Source: Verrucomicrobiota bacterium
Lineage (GTDB): Bacteria > Verrucomicrobiota > Lentisphaeria > Oligosphaerales > Oligosphaeraceae
Length of the DNA stretch: 40,622 nt
Direction: 5' to 3'
Assembly: GCA_019136135.1 (NCBI GenBank)
Contig: JAGVUR010000208.1
Span: 1-40,622, forward strand
The translations under genes and the position numbers were made by a program. The notes under the pieces are model-generated. The model was not told where the DNA came from. It worked only from the letters and a program-made list of their open reading frames with translations, and ran no database searches. Positions 27,447-36,528 of the stretch are shown piece by piece. Numbering within the stretch: the stretch's first letter is position 1; every line of letters begins with the position of its first letter.

Positions 27447-27803
27447 ATGTTTGTAAAATTCCGTCATCTACTATTGACACTATGCTATTTGCTGGCATGG
27501 TCCATTCCATTGGTACATGAGTACCAGATGGCAAAGGAGCACGCCGAGCATCGTGTCTGCCTGGCAGAACGCCAGACGAGCTGCGATGACGGCCAGGCTG
27601 CCCTGCACAAAGGCTGCAAGCACCATGGCCATGACGAAGACCATTGCGCCATCTGCCAGCAAAAAAATGTCAGCCATCAGCTGGCGATCGGTCAAAGGGT
27701 GCCCATCCCGTTGGCGATTGTTATACGGGAAAGCTTTTCCCCCGTCAAAGAAGTCTTTGTATCAAGGCAAATTCGCCATTCCATCAATCCACGGGCACCG
27801 TAG
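27447..27803 (+). CDS. Small Cys/His-rich exported protein of the zinc locus
   Basis: A 118-residue protein with an N-terminal membrane or signal segment (FRHLLLTLCYLLAWSIPLVH). A metal-binding stretch follows: CLAERQTSCDD, then HKGCKHHGHDEDHCAIC at about 54-70. The C-terminus PRAP recalls the short Arg-Pro ends of small DUF2946-type exported proteins. With znuABC downstream, it is likely a periplasmic metal-binding accessory, perhaps a zinc buffer or sensor. AAGGA lies close before the ATG at 27447; longer upstream starts lack a ribosome site. The zinc outer-membrane protein follows after a 310-bp gap, so they may not share a transcript. Confidence 0.7.
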   Translation: MFVKFRHLLLTLCYLLAWSIPLVHEYQMAKEHAEHRVCLAERQTSCDDGQAALHKGCKHHGHDEDHCAICQQKNVSHQLAIGQRVPIPLAIVIRESFSPVKEVFVSRQIRHSINPRAP

Positions 27804-28113
27804 GTACTCCTGTCTTGTCGAACAAATTTATTTGACTGGATGACAAGGAGTCCTGTGTCTTAATTCACTGCTTTAAGCACAGTGTACCGAATGAAGAAAC
27901 GTGGGTTTGCAACGCTCTGAATTCTGAAAAGGCATTGAGCTGCAGATGCAACCATTCCCAGGCGCATTTTCATCGCTTGATAGTTTTATTGTGTCTTGAT
28001 GAAATCTGTCGTTGATGCCGACTTCCGTTCTGAACGGCTCCTTAGGTAGAGAAACTCTCCTGTCATCAGTCAGATTGTGCTTTTATCAAGTAAGACAACA
28101 GGAGAATTTCACT
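27804..28113. other. Leader region of the outer-membrane zinc gene
   Basis: About 310 bp with no gene. A stem of CTGTG(T)CTTAA with TTTAAGCACAG at 27853-27882 (one bulge) is the only structure I see. A ribosome site (AGGAG) precedes the ATG at 28114. Confidence 0.4.
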
Positions 28114-29643
28114 ATGAAAAAGTTTTTAGGAGCATGTTGCGTCCTTGTTTTGTCGGCTTTGCCGATGTTTGCAGACGAGATTTCATCTGCGGAGTTGCTC
28201 AAGCAAATTCAGTCTCTGCAACAGCAGATGACGCAGATGAAGCAGGATTACGATGCAAAAATCACAACTCTCAACGGAAGAATCGCCGAATTGGAAAATG
28301 CCGGCAAAGCAGAAGCGGCCAAGGCCACAGCAGAGACAAAGCCTGCCACCGCAGATTCAGTCTCTCCCGAGACAAAAGCAGCGACTGTTTCACAGGTTGA
28401 TACACTAGACGACAGTTTCTCCGACGACGACCTGTACAGCAAAATGAACAACAGGCTCGGGAACATCATTCCCAAGCTGAATCAGCAAGGCGTGCAGCTT
28501 GGCATCTCCAGCATCATCGATACCAATTTCCACCATGATACAGCCAAGGACGGCATTGGCGAGATGAAAGGAGGCATTGCCGGCTTTGGGCACCATCACC
28601 ATGAAGGTGACGATGGACATCATCACCATCATCATGGCGATAAAAACGGCTTCAATCTACGTCATATCGAACTGGGGCTTACGGCTGATGTCGATCCATA
28701 CTTCCGCGGCTGGACCACCCTTGCGTTCGAGGACGGCGAAGGAACGGAAATCGAAGAGGCCGTCATCCAGACGACAAACCTCCCCTACGGCCTGACCTTG
28801 GGCGCCGGTAAATTCATGAGCGGAATCGGGCGGATCAACCGCCAGCATTCCCATACATGGGACTTCATGGACACGCCGTTGGTTTATGAAAAGCTGCTAG
28901 GAGGCCACGGCCTGAGAGGAAAAGGGATCCAGTTGACCTGGAAGGCTCCGACGCCATTCTATCTGCTGTTCGGCGCTGAAATCGCCAATGGAGACAATGA
29001 ATTGTTCGCCAATCACATCGGCGGAGACCATCTGCCTGACCATGATGACCCGCGTCTCTATACAGGCTTTGTCAAGTTCTCACCTGAACTTGGGGACAGA
29101 CATGCTCTCCAAATGGGACTGAGCTATGCCAGGGCGCGCCACCAGTCGTTGCACGAGCATGACCACGGCGGCGTGCTGGAAATCGAAGCGCTGGACGGAT
29201 ACAACACCCTGTACGGAGCTGATGTCGTCTATAAGTACGCAGGATACGGGGAAAAGGGAGAAGGAGACATCATCCTCCAAGGCGAATACTTCTTCCGTGA
29301 TTCCGACATGAGAAACCATGAGGAGCACGAATCGTTCTCCAACCGCCAGGACGGCTACTATATCCAAGCGCTCTACGGCATTGCACCACGTTGGCGCGCA
29401 GGTGTCCGCTGGGAACAAGTCGGCCTCGTCAACCATGTTGAAAATCATGAAGACGGAGATCGCGACCTGGGAAGCAGCAATCGAGCCACGGCGATGATCG
29501 ACTGGAAACTGTCGGAATTCTCCATGCTGAGGCTGCAGGTCGGGCGTCACAACTACGCAATGGCAGGCGGTCGTGAGCACGCCTGGGAGTTTGGCATTCA
29601 GCTGCAGATATCCCTTGGCAGTCACCCCGCACATGATTTTTGA
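28114..29643 (+). CDS. Outer-membrane beta-barrel with coiled coil and His-rich loop (zinc porin candidate)
   Basis: A 509-residue exported protein. A signal peptide (residues 1-20) is followed by a periplasmic coiled coil (about 25-65, LLKQIQSLQQQMTQMKQDYD). From about 110 on it has barrel-type strands (LRHIELGLTADVDPYFRGW, YGLTLGAGKFMSGIGRI) and ends in Phe, as outer-membrane proteins often do. At about 160-174 a run of His (HHHHEGDDGHHHHHH) would form a loop able to collect zinc; HEHDHGG and NHEEHE add more His later. AGGAG precedes ATG. ZnuA begins 14 bp after its stop, so this is very likely the outer-membrane entry point of the same zinc uptake pathway. Confidence 0.82.
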   Translation: MKKFLGACCVLVLSALPMFADEISSAELLKQIQSLQQQMTQMKQDYDAKITTLNGRIAELENAGKAEAAKATAETKPATADSVSPETKAATVSQVDTLDDSFSDDDLYSKMNNRLGNIIPKLNQQGVQLGISSIIDTNFHHDTAKDGIGEMKGGIAGFGHHHHEGDDGHHHHHHGDKNGFNLRHIELGLTADVDPYFRGWTTLAFEDGEGTEIEEAVIQTTNLPYGLTLGAGKFMSGIGRINRQHSHTWDFMDTPLVYEKLLGGHGLRGKGIQLTWKAPTPFYLLFGAEIANGDNELFANHIGGDHLPDHDDPRLYTGFVKFSPELGDRHALQMGLSYARARHQSLHEHDHGGVLEIEALDGYNTLYGADVVYKYAGYGEKGEGDIILQGEYFFRDSDMRNHEEHESFSNRQDGYYIQALYGIAPRWRAGVRWEQVGLVNHVENHEDGDRDLGSSNRATAMIDWKLSEFSMLRLQVGRHNYAMAGGREHAWEFGIQLQISLGSHPAHDF

Positions 29644-29657
29644 TAGGAGGTTAAGCA

Positions 29658-30677
29658 ATGAACAAGAAAACATACATCATAGTCATTCAGCTGGTCTTGG
29701 GTCTGGCCGTATTCGGAGCCCCAATCAACATCATAACCACGACTACCGACCTGGCTTCCATTGCCAGCGACATAGCGGGTGACCTTGCCGTCGTTGAAAG
29801 CATTGCAAGTGGCCATGAAGACCCGCATGACCTGACCGCGCGTCCCAGTTTCATCACCAAGGCAAGCAAGGCGGACCTCTGGATCCGCGTAGGCCTGGAA
29901 TTGGAGGTCGGCTGGGAACCCGCAGTCCTCAGGGACTCCAGGAACCGGGGCATCCAGGTCGGCACTTCAGGCCATCTTGACGTATCGGAAAAAATCGCTC
30001 CGCTGGATGTGCCCACAGGGCAGTTTTCCCGTGCGGACGGCGACATCCATCCATCGGGCAATCCCCATTACTGGGTGGATCCCCTGAACGGGCGCATCAT
30101 TGCCAAAAGCATTGCCGTCAGGCTTATCCAGCTCTATCCTGAACACAAGGATAAGATTCAAGGCAACCTGAAGGCCTTTGAACAGAAGCTCGACACCAAA
30201 ATGTTCGGAACCAAGCTGCTCTCCAAGGTATCAGGCGCCAGGCTCTGGTGGCTTAGCGAAAACGGTCAGCTGGATGATTATCTTGCCAAAAACAATCTGA
30301 CTCCTGACCCAGACAGCTGGTATGCATGGATGATGCCATACAAGAATGCCAAGATCGCAACCTACCACAGAAGCTGGATTTACCTCCTGAAGCGCTTCAA
30401 CTTGAAGCTTGCAGGAGAAATCGAGCCGAAGCCAGGCGTGCCTCCAAGCGCAAGGCATCTTACGAAAATCAGCCGCAATTTCAAGGAAAGCGGCGTCAAG
30501 GTCATCCTGCAGGAGCCTTTCTACAACACCAAGGCGGCAAAGAAGGTCTCTCAGGCCTGCGGGGCAACTGTCGTCGTCAAGGCAAACTGCACAAATGGCG
30601 CCGACGGAATCGATGACTACATAACCATGCTCGACAGCGTGCTTGCGGGACTTCGCGACGCGCTCGCTAGGAAATGA
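29658..30677 (+). CDS. znuA: Zinc ABC transporter substrate-binding protein
   Basis: A 339-residue cluster A-1 (ZnuA/TroA) binding protein. After the signal peptide (IIVIQLVLGLAVFGA), zinc ligands are seen at His57 (EDPHDL), His137 (GNPHYWVDP) and His237 (TYHRSW), with Glu286 (LQEPF) near the fourth ligand position. It has no long His-rich loop; the barrel protein upstream carries one instead. AGGAGG lies 8 nt before ATG. Its stop overlaps the start of the ATPase gene by 4 bp. Manganese transport is possible, since the family covers both metals, but three His ligands and the His-rich partner favour zinc. Confidence 0.88.
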   Translation: MNKKTYIIVIQLVLGLAVFGAPINIITTTTDLASIASDIAGDLAVVESIASGHEDPHDLTARPSFITKASKADLWIRVGLELEVGWEPAVLRDSRNRGIQVGTSGHLDVSEKIAPLDVPTGQFSRADGDIHPSGNPHYWVDPLNGRIIAKSIAVRLIQLYPEHKDKIQGNLKAFEQKLDTKMFGTKLLSKVSGARLWWLSENGQLDDYLAKNNLTPDPDSWYAWMMPYKNAKIATYHRSWIYLLKRFNLKLAGEIEPKPGVPPSARHLTKISRNFKESGVKVILQEPFYNTKAAKKVSQACGATVVVKANCTNGADGIDDYITMLDSVLAGLRDALARK

Positions 30678-31378
30678 CCATGACACAAAACGGCAACATC
30701 ATTGAATGCCGTGGAGTCTCCCTAGGATACGGTCAGGACACGATCCTGGACAATGTCAATCTCGACATCGCCCGGGGCGTGCTCCTGCCGTTCGTGGGAA
30801 GCAACGGCTCGGGGAAAACCACCTTCCTCAAGGCATTGCTTGGCCTACTCCCCCTAAAGAGCGGGCAAGTCCGCCGTCTTTGGGGAAAGCGAAAGCCAGG
30901 CTATGTTCCGCAACAGCAGCATATCGATCCGATCTTCCCCGTCACTGTCCGCAAAATCGTCGAGATGGGGCTTTACCCCGAATGCGGTTTCCCCTATTGG
31001 CTTTCCGGAAAAATGAAGGAACGGCTTGACGGGGTGCTTGAGCAGTTCGGACTGCTTGAGCACCAGGAAAAGACCTTCGGCGAACTCTCCGGAGGTCTCC
31101 GCCAAAAGGCTCTGATAGCCCGTGCCGTCATCGGCAATTCGGACATCATATTCCTCGACGAGCCGGTGGCGGGACTTGATGCGGCATCCGAGGAGACGAC
31201 GCTCAATATGCTTATCGACCTTAACCGTCAACATGGAAAGACAATTCTCATTGCCCACCATAGGCTGGAGGACTTGTCAAGGCTCTCCCGGAATGTCTGC
31301 ATGTTCAATCACGGCCATGTTGAAATCAGGCCATCGAATGCGGCGTTCCGCGAACTGTATGGAGGAACAAATGATTGA
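30674..31378 (+). CDS. znuC: Zinc ABC transporter ATPase
   Basis: A 234-residue ABC ATPase. Walker A is VGSNGSGKTTFLKALLG, the Q-loop region is VPQQQHIDPIFP, the signature is LSGGLRQKALIARA, Walker B is IIFLDEPVAGLD, and the H-loop is LIAHH. The order of genes and the ATPase subtype fit the metal-uptake (ZnuC/MntB) class. The start at 30674 overlaps the znuA stop; the ATG at 30680 is an alternative. It overlaps znuB by 8 bp. Confidence 0.93.
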   Translation: MTMTQNGNIIECRGVSLGYGQDTILDNVNLDIARGVLLPFVGSNGSGKTTFLKALLGLLPLKSGQVRRLWGKRKPGYVPQQQHIDPIFPVTVRKIVEMGLYPECGFPYWLSGKMKERLDGVLEQFGLLEHQEKTFGELSGGLRQKALIARAVIGNSDIIFLDEPVAGLDAASEETTLNMLIDLNRQHGKTILIAHHRLEDLSRLSRNVCMFNHGHVEIRPSNAAFRELYGGTND

Positions 31379-32222
31379 TTCCTTTATCGAAATATGCAGG
31401 GAGTTCCCAATTGCGCTTCTGTGCGGATGCCTTCTGGCCATCAGCTGCAGTGCATTTGGCGTGTTCGTCCTGACTAGGAGGCTTGTGTTCATCAGCATCG
31501 CCCTATCAGAATGTTCGGCATGCGGTATTGCGATGAGTTCGCTCCTCAACCTTCCGCCTTTTCTTGGCGCATCAGCAATGACGCTGCTGGCAGTCTGCCT
31601 GCTTTCTTGCGACTGGGAGCGATGCCGCATTCCGCGCGATGCGATTCTTGGAAGCGTGTTTGTTTTTGCTTCGGCACTCAGCGTCCTGCTTGTATCCCGT
31701 TCAGGCATGGGGCTTCTGGAGGTCAAGGCATTGCTTTACGGGGATTTGCTGCTTGTCTCTTCTGAGGAATTCCGGCAAATCCTCTTCGTTCATCTTCCAC
31801 TGCTGGCCATTCTGCTCCTCTGCCAACGGGCATTGCTCTATACGTTTCTTGACAACAACGGGGCAAAAGTGGCAGGAATGCCTGTCCGCCTGATTGAACT
31901 TGGATTTTTCGTGGCGCTTGGCTTCCTGATTTCCTCTGCGGCAAAGACGGCTGGATCGCTTCTGGTATTCTGCTATCTAACTGTTCCGCCTGCTACAGGA
32001 CTGCTGATGTCCAGGAAAATGTTGGTGGTCATGCTGATCGCCTCATTGTGCGGCATTGCCTCTACGGTCATTGGACTAACAGCATCATACCATTGGGATC
32101 TGGCTGGCAACCAGTGCATCGTTGTCAGCAGTTGCATCATCCTGGTCATCCTGCCTGCGGGAAAGGCATTGCTGCTTCGGTTGCTTCGTCATAGTCCTTT
32201 CAATGGAAAACTACGCCCATAA
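31371..32222 (+). CDS. znuB: Zinc ABC transporter permease
   Basis: A 283-residue polytopic permease of the ABC-3 family, with about eight hydrophobic segments (CGCLLAISCSAFGVFVLTRR, VKALLYGDLLLVS, FFVALGFLISSAAKTAGSLL, VFCYLTVPPATGLLMS). The last block is a conserved family feature. GGAGG lies before ATG, and the start overlaps the end of znuC by 8 bp, so translation is coupled. It is the last gene of the zinc locus and faces the oadB gene tail to tail across a 175-bp gap. Confidence 0.92.
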   Translation: MIDSFIEICREFPIALLCGCLLAISCSAFGVFVLTRRLVFISIALSECSACGIAMSSLLNLPPFLGASAMTLLAVCLLSCDWERCRIPRDAILGSVFVFASALSVLLVSRSGMGLLEVKALLYGDLLLVSSEEFRQILFVHLPLLAILLLCQRALLYTFLDNNGAKVAGMPVRLIELGFFVALGFLISSAAKTAGSLLVFCYLTVPPATGLLMSRKMLVVMLIASLCGIASTVIGLTASYHWDLAGNQCIVVSSCIILVILPAGKALLLRLLRHSPFNGKLRP

Positions 32223-32318
32223 CCACATGGCAATCATAAAAGTTTTGATTGCAAACTTTGCCGGCAAGCCAAGGCGACAGTTCACGACTTATGCGAAGGA
32301 TGTCCAAGCAAAAGCTGA

Positions 32319-32357
32319 CCAGGCTTGGCAGCGCACAGTTTGCCCTGCCCAGCCTGG
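32319..32357 (-). terminator. Hairpin between the convergent znuB and oadB genes
   Basis: CCAGGCTTGGCAG pairs with CTGCCCAGCCTGG over 13 bp with one mismatch. On the minus strand, a T4 run lies 4-5 nt after the stem. It is placed to end the oadB transcript and could also act in the other direction. Confidence 0.45.
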
Positions 32358-32397
32358 CCAGCAAAAAAACACGTGATCTTTGTCTTACCCCTGAAAA

Positions 32398-33546
32398 TTA
32401 ATCCAGCAGCACCGGCACTGCCAAGTCGTAACCATTGGCAAGCATCCAAGTTGCGACCGCCAGCAACACGCCGCCGACAAAGACCGAGCCAATCTGTCCA
32501 GAGACGTTGGTGGCAACAGAATATGGCAGAATCACATTGACGGGATCTTCGTCCTGCGCCATTTTCTGAACCACGCGGGCGGACATCGGGAAGGCGGAAA
32601 TACCAGCCGCGCCAATCATCGGATTGACCTTCTCCTTGGCAAAGATATTGACAATCTTCGCATAGATAACCCCACCGGCAGTATCGAAGACAAAGGCAAA
32701 GAGTCCCATCAACATAATCAGCAACGTATCCCGAGTCATGAACCGCTCGGCTGTCATGGACGAACCGATGGTAATGCCAAGCAACAAGGTGACTATGTTC
32801 GCCAATTCTTCCTGGGCCGCCCGGGCCAGCCTGTCCAGCACCCCGCATTCGCGAATCAGATTGCCGAACATCAGCATTCCAATCAGAGCCGCGCACGCAG
32901 GCGCGATCAGACAGGCAATGATCGTGATGACAATCGGGAAGGCAATCTTGACCGTTTTGCTGGTCTTGACCCCTTTGTAAGGCATGCGGATCCGACGCTC
33001 CTCCTTGGTGGTCAACAGCCTGATGACCGGCGGCTGAATCAGCGGCACCAAGGCCATATACGAGTACGCAGCCACGGAAATGGGACCCAACAGCTGGGGT
33101 GCCAGGCGGGCGGCGGACACGATGGCCATGGGACCGTCTGCCGCGCCAATATTGCCGATCGCGGCCGCGGATCCCAAATCGAATCCGAGCATCCTGGCGA
33201 GAAACATGGTGACGATAATGCCAAGCTGAGCCGCAAAACCATAGCAAATCATGCTCGGGCGGCTGAGCAAGGGACCGAAGTCCGTCATCGCGCCAATGGA
33301 AACAAAAATCAGAACCGGGAACAATTCATTCTCAATGCCATGCTTCATCAGATAGGTCAGAACACCATGCTCGCCAACTGCGGAGGAATCAGGGAAATTG
33401 GCCAGAATAACGCCGAAGCCAATCGGCAACAGCAACATCGGCTCGTACTCCTTTTTGATCGCGACCCAAATCAAGGCAATGCCGATGGCAAACATGCAGA
33501 TGTTGCCCCAAGTCAAGGCGGTAATACCCGTAAAAAAATCTGCCAT
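32398..33546 (-). CDS. Na+-pumping decarboxylase beta subunit (OadB/GcdB/MmdB type)
   Basis: A 382-residue membrane protein of the sodium-pumping biotin decarboxylase beta-subunit family. It couples decarboxylation of a carboxybiotin to outward sodium transport. About nine to eleven hydrophobic segments are seen. The conserved block GNIGAADGPMAI holds Asp137, the family's key sodium-site residue. The start at 33546 is chosen because AGGAG lies 7 nt upstream. No alpha or gamma subunit or biotin carrier is nearby, so the rest of the complex (oxaloacetate, methylmalonyl-CoA or glutaconyl-CoA type) is elsewhere and the substrate cannot be named. It lies downstream of the pyrophosphatase, with its own promoter. 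Confidence 0.9.
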   Translation of the reverse strand: MADFFTGITALTWGNICMFAIGIALIWVAIKKEYEPMLLLPIGFGVILANFPDSSAVGEHGVLTYLMKHGIENELFPVLIFVSIGAMTDFGPLLSRPSMICYGFAAQLGIIVTMFLARMLGFDLGSAAAIGNIGAADGPMAIVSAARLAPQLLGPISVAAYSYMALVPLIQPPVIRLLTTKEERRIRMPYKGVKTSKTVKIAFPIVITIIACLIAPACAALIGMLMFGNLIRECGVLDRLARAAQEELANIVTLLLGITIGSSMTAERFMTRDTLLIMLMGLFAFVFDTAGGVIYAKIVNIFAKEKVNPMIGAAGISAFPMSARVVQKMAQDEDPVNVILPYSVATNVSGQIGSVFVGGVLLAVATWMLANGYDLAVPVLLD

Positions 33547-33626
33547 GAGAAAACTCCTGTCTATTTGTAACACTTAAGGAAAAATGACAAACTGACCAAT
33601 CACTGCTCAATCCTGATAACTAATCA

Positions 33627-33654
33627 AGTATAATCTTTGTACCAAATTGTACAA
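33627..33654 (-). promoter_or_regulatory. Promoter and palindromic operator of oadB
   Basis: On the minus strand TTGTAC (33654-33649), a 16-bp spacer and TATACT (33632-33627) form a good promoter, about 74 nt of leader before the start codon. The -35 box is half of a perfect palindrome, TTGTAC-N6-GTACAA (33637-33654), a likely repressor site. Confidence 0.55.
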
Positions 33655-33817
33655 ATAATCCGACTGTTTTTTATCAAGGAGTCGTTCAAAAACCAAGGTA
33701 ACAGCCCAAGAGATATTATGTGCTGATTTTCCTTTGCCCTGTCTTTGCGGACTGGCAGCGCGGATGGGCACCGCAGCCGGATCGACCGGTTGCGATGCCG
33801 TCAAACCTGCCTCCGGC

Positions 33818-35902
33818 TTATCCGAAAATATGCCAGACGGCGATCAAGGGGGTAAAAAGAGTGGAAACCAGGCTCATGACCGTGATCAGGGTATTGAGGG
33901 AGGGACCGGCAGTGTCCTTGAAGGGATCGCCAACCGTGTCGCCGACGACCGCTGCCTTGTGGGCTTCCGAGCCGGAACCTCCGAAGTTGCCTGCCTCGAT
34001 GTATTTCTTGCTGTTGTCCCACAATCCGCCGGAATTGGACATCAAAAGGGCAAAGATGACCCCAGTGAAAATCGATCCGCCGAGGAAGCCGCCAAGGGCA
34101 CCGGGACCGAGGACAAAACCAACAAACAGCGGGCAAATGACCGCCAAGATAGCCGGGCCGATCAATGCCTTGAGCGCGCCGGAACTGGCAATCGAAATGC
34201 ATTTCGTATAGTCGGGAAGAACAGTCCCCTTAAGAATGCCGGGCTCGGCCTTGAACTGGCGACGGATCTCCTCGATCATGGTAAAGGCGTTTTTGGTGAC
34301 GGACAACATCAGTGAAGCACTGAACAGCGCCGGAATAACACAACCAAGTAGGACGCCGGCAAGGACAAGCGGATCAAGCAGATCCAGCGTCAGCGCTTTC
34401 TTGGAATAGGCCTCGATGCCTTCGCAGTAGGCGGCAAACATGGCAAGCACAGTGAGTGCGGCTGCGCTGATGGAAAAGCCCTTGGTGATGGCCTTGGCCG
34501 TGTTGCCGGCCGAATCCAGGGTGTCAGCGCGATCCACAACGTCATGGCTCATGCCTGACATCTCCGCAATCCCCTTCGCATTGTCAACGATCGGCCCGTA
34601 GGCGTCGTTCGAAACAACAATGCCGGTGAGGGAAAGCATGCCGACTGCGGCAAGACCGACTCCGTAGATGCCGGGAAGCCCGAAGGCCTGGGAAACAAAA
34701 AAGGCGACAATCATCGCCACAACGATGCCGATGACGGCGGGAGCAATCGAAATCAAGCCGTAGCTGAATCCGGTGATGATGGTCAAGCCTGTTCCGGAGC
34801 TGGAGATCTCAGCGACCCGGCGAACGGGGGAGTGCTCGTCATTGGTGAAATAGTCGGTGGTGAAGCCGATGATGACGGCAATGATCAAACCGGCGACCGT
34901 CGCAATCAAAGCGCCCCAGTTTAGCTGCTTGGATGGATCGTCACCAGCCGCGAGATTGACGATGATGAAAAACATGGTGGTCAGCACAGCAAAGACAATA
35001 CAGGTGAACACGGTGCTGAAATTGAGGGCGCGACCCGGCTTGTCGTCCTTGCCGACGCGTACGAAAGGCAGACCGATAAAGGTGGAAATGATGCCGATGA
35101 CGCAGAGAAGAAGGGGCAGAAGCACGTATTGGAAACTGATCGTGTTGCTCGCGAAAAAAGACGCTCCCAACAACATGGAGGCAACGACGGCAGCAACGTA
35201 GCTGTCGAAGATGTCGGCGCCCATTCCGGCAACGTCGCCGACGTTGTCCCCGACGTTGTCCGCAATGACCGCAGGATTGCGCGGGTCGTCTTCAGGAATG
35301 CCGACTTCCACCTTGCCGACCAGGTCGGCGGCGATATCGGCGGTCTTGGTGTAGATGCCACCGCCAGCCTTGGCAAGAAGCGCAAGGAGGGAAGCCCCAA
35401 AGCTGAAACCAAGGATGATTTCGACATCCTTCCAGATGAGATAAAGCAGCGACATGCCAAAAACGGCGACTCCCACCATCGCCAGCCCCATGACGGAACC
35501 TGCCTTGAAAGCGACGTTAAATCCTTGCGGAACACCATCTTGGCAGGCCACTGCGGTGCGTACGTTGGCTTCGACAGCGACCTTCATGCCAAGCCATCCT
35601 GCCAAAGCGGAGCAAAGGGCTCCAAAGGCAAAGGCGGCGGCGGTCAGGAGACCGTGATTTTGCTTTTCAACTCCGGCAAAGACGACAGCAAGGATAAGTC
35701 CGAAGACAATAGCCAGTGCAATGAGGGTTTTGTAGAGAAGCTTGAGATAGGTTGATGCTCCAGCCCTGATCCAGCCGGCAATTTCCTGCGCGCGCTCACT
35801 GCCGGGATCGTATTGAAGGACCTTGCGGTAGTTGACGAGGGCAGCCAAGATCGATAGGGCGCCACCTACCAGTCCCGCATAGAGCCAGACATTCATGTTC
35901 AT
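33818..35902 (-). CDS. hppA: Membrane-bound proton-pumping pyrophosphatase
   Basis: A 694-residue integral membrane pyrophosphatase with about 16 hydrophobic segments. It hydrolyses pyrophosphate and pumps ions out of the cytoplasm. The signature from about 183 to 236 is intact: GGGIYTKTADIAADLVGK, then EDDPRNPAVIADNVGDNVGD, then GMGADIFDSY. The cation-dependence site reads GNTAKA with Lys470. Lys at this place marks the potassium-independent subfamily, whose members pump protons. AAGGAG lies 6 nt before the ATG at 35902; the longer frame to 35971 adds non-family residues. It saves ATP for a fermenting anaerobe and pairs logically with the sodium pump subunit downstream. Confidence 0.93.
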   Translation of the reverse strand: MNMNVWLYAGLVGGALSILAALVNYRKVLQYDPGSERAQEIAGWIRAGASTYLKLLYKTLIALAIVFGLILAVVFAGVEKQNHGLLTAAAFAFGALCSALAGWLGMKVAVEANVRTAVACQDGVPQGFNVAFKAGSVMGLAMVGVAVFGMSLLYLIWKDVEIILGFSFGASLLALLAKAGGGIYTKTADIAADLVGKVEVGIPEDDPRNPAVIADNVGDNVGDVAGMGADIFDSYVAAVVASMLLGASFFASNTISFQYVLLPLLLCVIGIISTFIGLPFVRVGKDDKPGRALNFSTVFTCIVFAVLTTMFFIIVNLAAGDDPSKQLNWGALIATVAGLIIAVIIGFTTDYFTNDEHSPVRRVAEISSSGTGLTIITGFSYGLISIAPAVIGIVVAMIVAFFVSQAFGLPGIYGVGLAAVGMLSLTGIVVSNDAYGPIVDNAKGIAEMSGMSHDVVDRADTLDSAGNTAKAITKGFSISAAALTVLAMFAAYCEGIEAYSKKALTLDLLDPLVLAGVLLGCVIPALFSASLMLSVTKNAFTMIEEIRRQFKAEPGILKGTVLPDYTKCISIASSGALKALIGPAILAVICPLFVGFVLGPGALGGFLGGSIFTGVIFALLMSNSGGLWDNSKKYIEAGNFGGSGSEAHKAAVVGDTVGDPFKDTAGPSLNTLITVMSLVSTLFTPLIAVWHIFG

Positions 35903-35946
35903 TTTTTTCTCCTTGACTTTGTTGCTTTGAATCGTACATAACTTAT

Positions 35947-35964
35947 TTGGCTGACGCCAGCCAA
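35947..35964. promoter_or_regulatory. 7-bp inverted repeat upstream of hppA
   Basis: TTGGCTG-ACGC-CAGCCAA, 45 bp upstream of the hppA start codon. It is a possible operator or leader hairpin. Confidence 0.35.
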
Positions 35965-36369
35965 CAAACACAATTCCTGCTTCCCAGTTCGCCGATCGGC
36001 TGCAATCGGCAAAAAAAGCCCCCTCCCGTGTATCGTGAAAACACCGTCTTATTTCATGGTATAATAGGCAAAGCGGAGACTGCGCGCGATAAAGCCTCCT
36101 TGCTCTGAAACAAACAATTTAATTAATCTAATGATGCGTGCTCGTTTTTCAACTCATTTTTCTAAAATTTGTTCTACCCCCAATAAATTCTTTGCAATTT
36201 TCTCAACTTGTTTTCCCTTATGTATTTACAACTTTTTCATTCATCTATCGTGCAAGTAAACTGAATAATATTTTTCATTTTCGCTAAAGAAAATGTCACG
36301 TGGAGTTTAAGGTTGCACCAAGAAGCCAAGGAGCCGAACAAGTCTGAAAATCGCTTGTTCGTCAATTCC

Positions 36370-36467
36370 GCATTCCGCATTCCGCATTCCGCATTCCGCA
36401 TTCCGCATTCCGCATTCCGCATTCCGCATTCCGCATTCCGCATTCCGCATTCCGCATTCAGCATTCG
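36370..36467. repeat. Heptamer tandem array (GCATTCC), 14 units
   Basis: Twelve perfect GCATTCC units (36370-36453) are followed by GCATTCA and GCATTCG. The reverse reading, GGAATGC, is a simple repeat I associate with Lentisphaerae/Verrucomicrobia-type genomes. It ends directly at the REP-like element, so the two may move or grow together. Unit number probably varies between strains. Confidence 0.9.
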
Positions 36468-36468
36468 A

Positions 36469-36528
36469 AGCCTGGGGCAAGGCAACCCACGAAATCAAAG
36501 CCTTGGAAAGGCGACACATGAACCAGCG
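36469..36528 (+). repeat. REP-like dispersed element, copy B
   Basis: It matches copy A at 18213-18273: AGCCTGGGGCAAGGCA, then an identical block ending AAAGGCGACAC, with the same GCCTT/AAGGC hairpin. Differences are confined to the middle and the right end. It is joined to the heptamer array. Confidence 0.75.

Noticed and set aside
36370..36467. CRISPR array
   Set aside because: Units are 7 bp with no spacers, and no cas genes are present.
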